A stretch of 6,600 nucleotides of DNA from an uncultured Calothrix sp. GTDB taxonomy: Bacteria > Cyanobacteriota > Cyanobacteriia > Cyanobacteriales > Nostocaceae. Under the pieces are notes generated by a model. That model saw nothing but the letters and a program-made list of their open reading frames with translations. It was not told the DNA's origin and made no database searches. The stretch is taken from positions 1-6,600 of the forward strand of contig CAKZYM010000059.1 in NCBI GenBank assembly GCA_937884685.1, written 5' to 3'. The stretch's first letter is position 1, and each line of letters starts with the position of its first letter. Below are positions 1 through 3,735 of the stretch, piece after piece. Both the position numbers and the translations under genes were made by a program.

Positions 1-1
1 A

Positions 2-1717
2 GAAGTTACGGGTGGTGATGGTGATGCTAGCGGAACTTCGGTTCTCACTCTTAATGACACGGGAGATGCTCTTGAATATAGTTTGACCGTTTCGGGTTTG
101 GATTTTGGAGCGAATGGTTTAGTCGCAGGTGGAGCGCAAACTCCTGACGATACCAGCGATGATGTTACTAGACTGCACATTCACAATGCACCACGGGGAG
201 AAAATGGAGGAGTAGTCTTTAGTTTATTTGATACTGTTGCTCCAGAACTTGGTAATCAGCTAAATATTCAAGGAAATCAAGACGAAGATTTAAATGTAAC
301 TCTCAATGAAAATGGTTCGGTCACTTTAGCGGGGAGTTGGGAAGAGACGGATTCTGCTAATAATGATTTGAGTGAATTTGTCGCTGAAATTCGCGATACC
401 CAAGAAAACGAAGATTTAGATTTATACTTTAACGTTCACACTGAAGAATTTCCTGGTGGTGCAATTCGCGGTCAGCTAGTTGTTGGTGATGAAGATAATA
501 ATACACCTCCACCACCCGATTTGGTGGAAGTTACCGTAACTGTTGAAAACCTAGCTCCCGATAATGGAACGTTGTTAACACCATTATGGGTTGGTTTTCA
601 TGATGGAACTTTTGATACTTATGACCGTGGTAGACCTGCATCTGCTGGTTTGGAAAGCTTAGCAGAAGATGGAAATACCAGTCTTATTTCTCGCGAGTTT
701 ATTAGCAGCGGTGCTGGTTTAGTAGATGGGACAATTACCGCTCCCGGAGGAGCAACACCAGGTCCAATTGATACTGGTGAAACTACTAGTCTGACGTTTA
801 CTTTAGACCGTTCATTAGCAAGCAGTCGTTTCTTCAATTATGCATCTATGGTTCTCCCTTCCAACGATGCTTTTATTGCAAATGGGAATCCTGAAGCATT
901 CGAGATTTTTGATGAAAACGGTAATTTCTTGGGTGCTGATTTTGTTGTTACAGGAAACCAAGTTTTAGATGCTGGAACCGAAGTCAATGACGAAGCAGAA
1001 GACAGTACTGCATTTTTCGGTCAAAGTTCGCCAAATACTGGAACCGAAGAAAATGGTGTAGTTGGACTTCATCAAGGTTTTGCAGCAGACGGAAGAATTT
1101 TGAGCGAACCTAGATTTGCAAATGCTGATTTTACTGCTGATGGTTATGAAGTTGCACGAATTACGGTGACAACTAACGATTTACCACAGCAGTCTGTAGG
1201 TGGTGCTTTTGAAGATGATGCTCCACAAGATTTACAGCTTGATTTTAGGTCATCAGAGAATCAACAGGTAACGGCTAATTTATTGGAGGTTACCAGCGAA
1301 GCTGCTTTTAACAATTTAGTTGGTTTTTACGTGATTGAAGATAATCAGGGAACCGTTTTAGATGAATTTGGTAATGCTTTAAATCCTGGTGATAACGGTT
1401 ATGCTCAAGCTGCTATTACAAGAAGAGCTTTTGAATTGAATCGAAACACCACCGAAGCTCAACAGTTTACCGGAGGAAATTTATTAGCTCCGTTTATTAT
1501 CGCGAATGGAACAGCGCAAGAATTTCTCTCTCAAAATCCCAATAATCAACAAGGGGAAGACCCACTTGCTTACTTCTCATTCCTCGGAGCAAACCCTGAT
1601 GGAGTAGAGCATATTCGTTTAGTTGATGAGAATACTTTTGGCTTTGAAGACTTATTTGGTGGTGGAGATAATGACTTCGATGATTTATTATTCCGGGCTG
1701 AATTTGAAGTTGCTTAG
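2..1717 (+). CDS. CHRD - Spondin_N - DUF4114 extracellular protein (5' partial)
   Basis: The frame is open from the left edge, so this is the C-terminal 571 residues of a longer protein; a TTG at 83 lies inside a conserved domain and is not the start. Visible residues 1-161 resemble a CHRD (chordin) domain: the region around HIHNAP, the FNVHTEEFPGGAIRGQL motif and a Gly/Asp-rich end. A PPPPD linker follows (about 169-174). Residues 175-395 resemble a bacterial Spondin_N domain (TPLWVGFHDG, FDTYDRGRPAS, GLESLAEDG, VVGLHQGF). Residues 440-571 match the DUF4114 C-terminus, ending in FGFEDLFGGGDNDFDDLLF, whose acidic Gly-rich motif suggests calcium binding. CHRD and Spondin_N modules occur in extracellular matrix and signalling proteins of animals and in secreted bacterial proteins, so a surface or matrix role is inferred. 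The signal peptide would be outside the window. Composition is acidic with no cysteine in the visible part, as expected of an exoprotein. The exact substrate or partner is unknown. It converges on gloB. Confidence 0.85.
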   Translation, partial: EVTGGDGDASGTSVLTLNDTGDALEYSLTVSGLDFGANGLVAGGAQTPDDTSDDVTRLHIHNAPRGENGGVVFSLFDTVAPELGNQLNIQGNQDEDLNVTLNENGSVTLAGSWEETDSANNDLSEFVAEIRDTQENEDLDLYFNVHTEEFPGGAIRGQLVVGDEDNNTPPPPDLVEVTVTVENLAPDNGTLLTPLWVGFHDGTFDTYDRGRPASAGLESLAEDGNTSLISREFISSGAGLVDGTITAPGGATPGPIDTGETTSLTFTLDRSLASSRFFNYASMVLPSNDAFIANGNPEAFEIFDENGNFLGADFVVTGNQVLDAGTEVNDEAEDSTAFFGQSSPNTGTEENGVVGLHQGFAADGRILSEPRFANADFTADGYEVARITVTTNDLPQQSVGGAFEDDAPQDLQLDFRSSENQQVTANLLEVTSEAAFNNLVGFYVIEDNQGTVLDEFGNALNPGDNGYAQAAITRRAFELNRNTTEAQQFTGGNLLAPFIIANGTAQEFLSQNPNNQQGEDPLAYFSFLGANPDGVEHIRLVDENTFGFEDLFGGGDNDFDDLLFRAEFEVA

Positions 1718-1734
1718 TTAGCCAATAATATTAA

Positions 1735-1765
1735 AGGAAAAGGAGTATTAGATGCTTCTTTTCCT
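1735..1765 (+). terminator. Long hairpin after the CHRD/Spondin_N gene
   Basis: AGGAAAAGGAGTAT (1735-1748) pairs with ATGCTTCTTTTCCT (1752-1765) across a TAG triloop. The stem is 14 bp with two G-U pairs and starts 18 bases after the stop codon. The following AATTGTTT is only a weak U tract, so it may be an inefficient terminator or a 3'-end stabilising structure. Confidence 0.5.
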
Positions 1766-1836
1766 AATTGTTTAGAGAAGTTTAATAAGTATTTGAGCTT
1801 TACAGTTAGACTATTCAAATTAATTAATAATTATAT

Positions 1837-1885
1837 TACCAATATCCAATGCCCAATCCCCAATCCCCAATCCCCAATTCCCATT
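1837..1885. repeat. Heptanucleotide tandem repeat (STRR-like, CCCCAAT)
   Basis: Seven consecutive 7-base units: TACCAAT, ATCCAAT, GCCCAAT, three perfect CCCCAAT (1858-1878), then TCCCATT. Degeneracy rises towards both ends. Short tandem heptamer arrays (STRR sequences) are known as dispersed repeats in heterocystous cyanobacteria. The array ends on the first base of the gloB stop codon (read on the + strand), so it sits between two convergent genes and could reach both 3' UTRs. Confidence 0.8.
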
Positions 1886-2658
1886 TAAAAATTATCTTTC
1901 ATTTCTCGCAATCTACCAAAAGTTTCCACCGAATCTTTAGTATTTGCAGCAGATTGTAAAGCAGGTTCTTCCCATCGGAGAAATGGGTTTGTATTTTTTT
2001 CTATTCCCAACAAAGAGGGAACGGTAGCTTGATTTCGACTGCGATATGCTTTAACTTCTTCAAATCGCTTTTGAAGTTCAGAATTATTACCATCTACAGT
2101 CATGGCAAATTTTAAATTCTTCAAAGTATATTCGTGAGCGCACCAAATCCTTGTATTATCCGGTAAAGCGCGAATCTTAGACAGTGAATTTACCATCTGT
2201 GCTGGTGTTCCTTCAAACAGCCGGCCGCAGCCACCAGCAAACAAAGTATCTCCACAGAATAATTCTCCTGTCTCCGTATAATCATCGGGAGGAAAGTAAT
2301 AAGCTATATGAGCGCGAGTATGTCCGGGAACGAATAAAACCTCACCCGTGCGATGAGAAAAAGAAACGCGATCGCCATCTTCGAGAAATACTTTTTGTCC
2401 CGGTATTCTGCCTTTATCGGAACTTCCACCATAAACTGTGAGTTGGGGGAATTTCTCAATTAATTTCTGATTACCACCTACGTGGTCGAAATGATGATGA
2501 GTGTTAAAAATTGCGATTAATTCTGCATTGAGTTTCTGGAGTTTTGTTAAAACAGGTTCCGCTTGGGCCGGGTCAACTACAGCAGCAATATTTTGTTTAT
2601 CGTCGTAGAGCAGAAATATGTAATTATCTGAAAGAACCGGTAAGCGAAACACCTGCAT
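1885..2658 (-). CDS. gloB: Hydroxyacylglutathione hydrolase (glyoxalase II)
   Basis: A complete 257-residue protein, the normal length for glyoxalase II. It hydrolyses S-D-lactoylglutathione to D-lactate and glutathione, the second step of methylglyoxal detoxification, in the cytoplasm. The metallo-beta-lactamase fold is clear: THHHFDH gives metal ligands H54, H56, D58 and H59, and the set is completed by H113 (VPGHT), bridging D137 (FCGDTLF) and H175 (CAHEYT). The glyoxalase-specific parts are also present: GGCGRLFEGT (142-151), with R146 at the usual basic glutathione-contact position; Y177; TNPFLRW (223-229); and a C-terminal R251-x-x-K254, matching the Arg/Lys pair that holds glutathione in the human enzyme. 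These separate it from generic metallo-beta-lactamase hydrolases. The start is supported by an AGGAAGG Shine-Dalgarno seven bases upstream. It is monocistronic, convergent with the CHRD gene and divergent from the small secreted-protein gene. Confidence 0.96.
   Translation of the reverse strand: MQVFRLPVLSDNYIFLLYDDKQNIAAVVDPAQAEPVLTKLQKLNAELIAIFNTHHHFDHVGGNQKLIEKFPQLTVYGGSSDKGRIPGQKVFLEDGDRVSFSHRTGEVLFVPGHTRAHIAYYFPPDDYTETGELFCGDTLFAGGCGRLFEGTPAQMVNSLSKIRALPDNTRIWCAHEYTLKNLKFAMTVDGNNSELQKRFEEVKAYRSRNQATVPSLLGIEKNTNPFLRWEEPALQSAANTKDSVETFGRLREMKDNF
2368..2375. repeat. HIP1 octamer (GCGATCGC)
   Basis: A perfect GCGATCGC palindrome inside gloB. HIP1 is strongly over-represented in many cyanobacterial genomes, so its presence supports the taxonomic assignment; one copy alone is weak evidence. 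Confidence 0.75.
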
Positions 2659-2665
2659 AATTTAG

Positions 2666-2672
2666 CCTTCCT
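2666..2672 (-). promoter_or_regulatory. gloB ribosome binding site
   Basis: On the minus strand AGGAAGG lies seven bases (CTAAATT) before the gloB ATG. This near-ideal Shine-Dalgarno fixes the start at 2658. Confidence 0.75.
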
Positions 2673-2718
2673 AATCTTGATTAATTCACCCCAGAACTAG
2701 TTTAGCGAAATAAAAGGC

Positions 2719-2746
2719 AAGATAAATAAATTAGAAATAGCCACAA
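2719..2746 (-). promoter_or_regulatory. Candidate gloB promoter
   Basis: On the minus strand a TTGTGG (2746-2741) and a TATCTT (2724-2719) are separated by 16 bases, a fair sigma-70 type match, giving a predicted leader of about 50-55 bases before the gloB ATG. Matches to consensus are only partial and AT-rich DNA gives chance hits, so the assignment is tentative. Confidence 0.3.
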
Positions 2747-2759
2747 TCGTTATCATTGT
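2743..2759. promoter_or_regulatory. Dyad ACAATCGTTATCATTGT, possible operator
   Basis: A 17-base imperfect palindrome with perfect 5-base arms (ACAAT/ATTGT) overlapping the candidate -35 of gloB. Its minus-strand reading, with ATGATAACGATTG, loosely resembles Fur/Zur-type boxes made of GATAAT-like hexamers, but the match is incomplete. A repressor site for gloB is inferred from position only. Confidence 0.3.
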
Positions 2760-2768
2760 AGGATTATG

Positions 2769-2826
2769 TGACACTCTGACTAGCTTTGAACCTAGTAATT
2801 AATCATGTTTTTAGTGTCTAGTGTCA
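2769..2826. repeat. Inverted repeat TGACACT ... AGTGTCA
   Basis: TGACACT (2769-2775) is the exact reverse complement of AGTGTCA (2820-2826), which is itself preceded by a tandem near-copy, AGTGTCT (2813-2819). Between the arms lies a smaller inverted pair, ACTAG (2779-2783) and CTAGT (2792-2796). The 44-base separation makes a stable simple hairpin unlikely unless the inner stem also forms. Function unknown. Confidence 0.4.
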
Positions 2827-2859
2827 TGCACCAACTGAGTCCATCAGAGAATTGCAACC

Positions 2860-2893
2860 ATTCCTATTAATATTGCTGAAAAATATTAGGAAT
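2860..2893. repeat. Bulged hairpin in the divergent intergenic region
   Basis: ATTCCTA-[TTA]-ATATT (2860-2874) pairs with AATATTAGGAAT (2882-2893): 12 base pairs with a three-base bulge and a seven-base loop (GCTGAAA). No U tract follows on the + strand. It could be the end of a small RNA or part of a leader; nothing in the sequence decides. Confidence 0.45.
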
Positions 2894-2947
2894 AATAATG
2901 CCAACAATTCTACAACTGATAATTAAAGCGATAGACACAGCACAATC

Positions 2948-3022
2948 TTGTCAAAAAAGTTGAGAATAGGACAATTTTAACTTTGTCAACCTATATCTGA
3001 AGAAAAATACATATTGGTTGTC
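2948..3022. repeat. Three TTGTC motifs at exact 35-base intervals
   Basis: TTGTCAA starts at 2948 and again at 2983, and TTGTCGG starts at 3018, so the starts are 35 bases apart each time. They lie 30-100 bases upstream of the candidate promoter of the small secreted-protein gene. They could be regulator half-sites; chance is not excluded for a five-base core. Confidence 0.3.
2956..2984. repeat. Short hairpin AAAGTTGAGA / TTTTAACTTT
   Basis: Positions 2956-2965 pair with 2975-2984 (10 pairs, two of them G-U) around a nine-base loop. It sits between the first two TTGTC motifs. It is AT-rich and weak, and no U tract follows. Confidence 0.3.
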
Positions 3023-3048
3023 GGTTTTCTCTGTGCCAATTTTGATGG

Positions 3049-3057
3049 TGGTATATT
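3049..3057 (+). promoter_or_regulatory. Candidate extended -10 promoter of the small secreted-protein gene
   Basis: TGGTATATT fits an extended -10 (TGn followed by TATATT, five of six to TATAAT). No convincing -35 lies 17 bases upstream. Transcription would start near 3064, leaving a leader of about 84 bases before the ATG at 3148. Confidence 0.35.
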
Positions 3058-3096
3058 TTTAAACTAAATTTGCGAAAAGTTAATTCCAGATGCAGA

Positions 3097-3129
3097 AGTT
3101 CTAATCACACAAAGCCAAACAGTTCTAAT
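3097..3129 (+). repeat. Direct repeat AGTTCTAAT in the leader
   Basis: AGTTCTAAT occurs at 3097-3105 and 3121-3129, each followed by ACAAAG or CACACAAAG, so the similarity extends to about 15 bases with a small gap. It lies just before the ribosome binding site of the small secreted-protein gene. It may be a local duplication; no function can be assigned. Confidence 0.4.
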
Positions 3130-3131
3130 AC

Positions 3132-3137
3132 AAAGGA
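3132..3137 (+). promoter_or_regulatory. Ribosome binding site deciding the ATG at 3148
   Basis: AAAGGA lies ten bases before the ATG at 3148; a second AAGGA (3141-3145) is only two bases away and too close. With the signal peptide that begins at this ATG, it favours 3148 over the in-frame TTG at 3070. Confidence 0.6.
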
Positions 3138-3147
3138 AACAAGGATT

Positions 3148-3555
3148 ATGAATTTTAAAGCTCTTGCTCTGGCATCCGTTATTGGTTTATCTGCACCTGC
3201 AATTACAGAAGCTGCTTTCACTTCTGGCAGTGCTTCTGCTATGCCTACAGATTACGTTCGCGTTGGAGGAACTTTTATTGATGCAAACCAGGAATGGGTA
3301 GTTCGTTTATACACAGACCAATTCGGAGCTTACACTTATGAAGGTGAGAACATCAAAACAGGTGCTTCCATAACCTTGAAAAACCCTGAAGTTTCACGAG
3401 AAGAACAAGCTTATATTTATACCTTCAAAAATGGTGGCTATAGCTATAAAATTATTCACAACCCAGCAAACCAAAAATCTATTGCTCTATACGTGTTCAA
3501 CCCCAGTGGCAAGGTCATTTTAACCAGAGAAATGATACTGGATTGGGACGTTTAA
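3148..3555 (+). CDS. Small secreted protein of unknown family
   Basis: A 135-residue protein I do not recognise. It starts with a typical Sec signal peptide: MNFK, a hydrophobic stretch (ALALASVIGLSAPA), and a likely signal peptidase I site after ITEA (residue 22). The mature part, about 113 residues, has no cysteine and no further hydrophobic segment, so a soluble exported or periplasmic protein is expected. It is rich in Tyr, Phe, Val and Gly in alternating short blocks (DYVRVGGTF, EWVVRLYTD, AYTYEG, YIYTFKNGGYSYKII, SIALYVFNPSGKVIL), which suggests an all-beta fold. The C-terminus is ILDWDV. The upstream in-frame extension to TTG 3070 codes for a basic, polar stretch without signal character and is rejected. 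The gene is monocistronic, divergent from gloB and convergent with the malectin/GSDH gene. Coding status is supported by the RBS, the signal peptide and terminator-like structures downstream. Function is unknown. Confidence 0.8.
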   Translation: MNFKALALASVIGLSAPAITEAAFTSGSASAMPTDYVRVGGTFIDANQEWVVRLYTDQFGAYTYEGENIKTGASITLKNPEVSREEQAYIYTFKNGGYSYKIIHNPANQKSIALYVFNPSGKVILTREMILDWDV

Positions 3556-3607
3556 AAAGCTGTACGGTATTAGTTTTCGGCTAGTTTAATTTTCCCTATT
3601 ATTCTTG

Positions 3608-3625
3608 TGCCTTAGGGCAGTTTTT
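3608..3625 (+). terminator. Weak terminator candidate after the small secreted-protein gene
   Basis: TGCC-TTAG-GGCA (3608-3619) is followed by G and five T residues (3621-3625), then ATTAT. The 4-bp stem is short for an intrinsic terminator, but its U tract is the best in this spacer for the + strand. Confidence 0.35.
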
Positions 3626-3665
3626 ATTATCAGTATTTTGTAAAGTAATTTGAGCTTAATAAAAT

Positions 3666-3685
3666 AGCCTGACGAAGGTCAGGCT
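3666..3685. terminator. Bidirectional hairpin terminator between convergent genes
   Basis: AGCCTGAC (3666-3673) and GTCAGGCT (3678-3685) form a perfect 8-bp stem around a GAAG loop. On the minus strand the stem is followed by ATTTTATT, a fair U tract for ending the malectin/GSDH transcript. On the + strand TT and a mixed AT stretch follow, so it may also stop readthrough from the small secreted-protein gene. Confidence 0.65.
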
Positions 3686-3696
3686 TTGCAATTATA

Positions 3697-3720
3697 GCCC
3701 CACTCTTCCAGAGTGAGGGC
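3697..3720 (-). terminator. Second hairpin next to the malectin/GSDH stop codon
   Basis: GCCCCACTCT pairs with AGAGTGAGGGC across a three-base loop, giving a 10-bp stem with one bulged A. It starts 15 bases beyond the stop codon on the minus strand and precedes the 3666-3685 hairpin, so the transcript end carries two stems in a row. TATAATT follows it on the minus strand, a poor U tract. Confidence 0.45.
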
Positions 3721-3735
3721 GATTTGCGATTCTAA

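Noticed and set aside
83..85. TTG as start of the CHRD/Spondin_N gene
   Set aside because: The frame stays open to the left edge and the 27 upstream codons continue the CHRD domain, so the gene is simply cut by the window.
1837..1885. CRISPR or satellite of a mobile element
   Set aside because: Units are only seven bases with no spacers, matching the known heptamer repeat type of cyanobacteria; no transposase or terminal inverted repeats nearby.
2805..2870. 21-codon micro-ORF with ATG at 2805
   Set aside because: No ribosome binding site, no recognisable composition, and it overlaps inverted repeats; chance is sufficient.
3070..3147. N-terminal extension of the small secreted protein from TTG 3070
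   Set aside because: The added 26 residues are polar and basic, lack a ribosome binding site, and would bury a textbook signal peptide that begins at the ATG at 3148.
2659..3147. NtcA site (GTA-N8-TAC) or tRNA gene in the divergent spacer
   Set aside because: No correctly spaced GTA/TAC pair and no cloverleaf-forming sequence could be found by eye.
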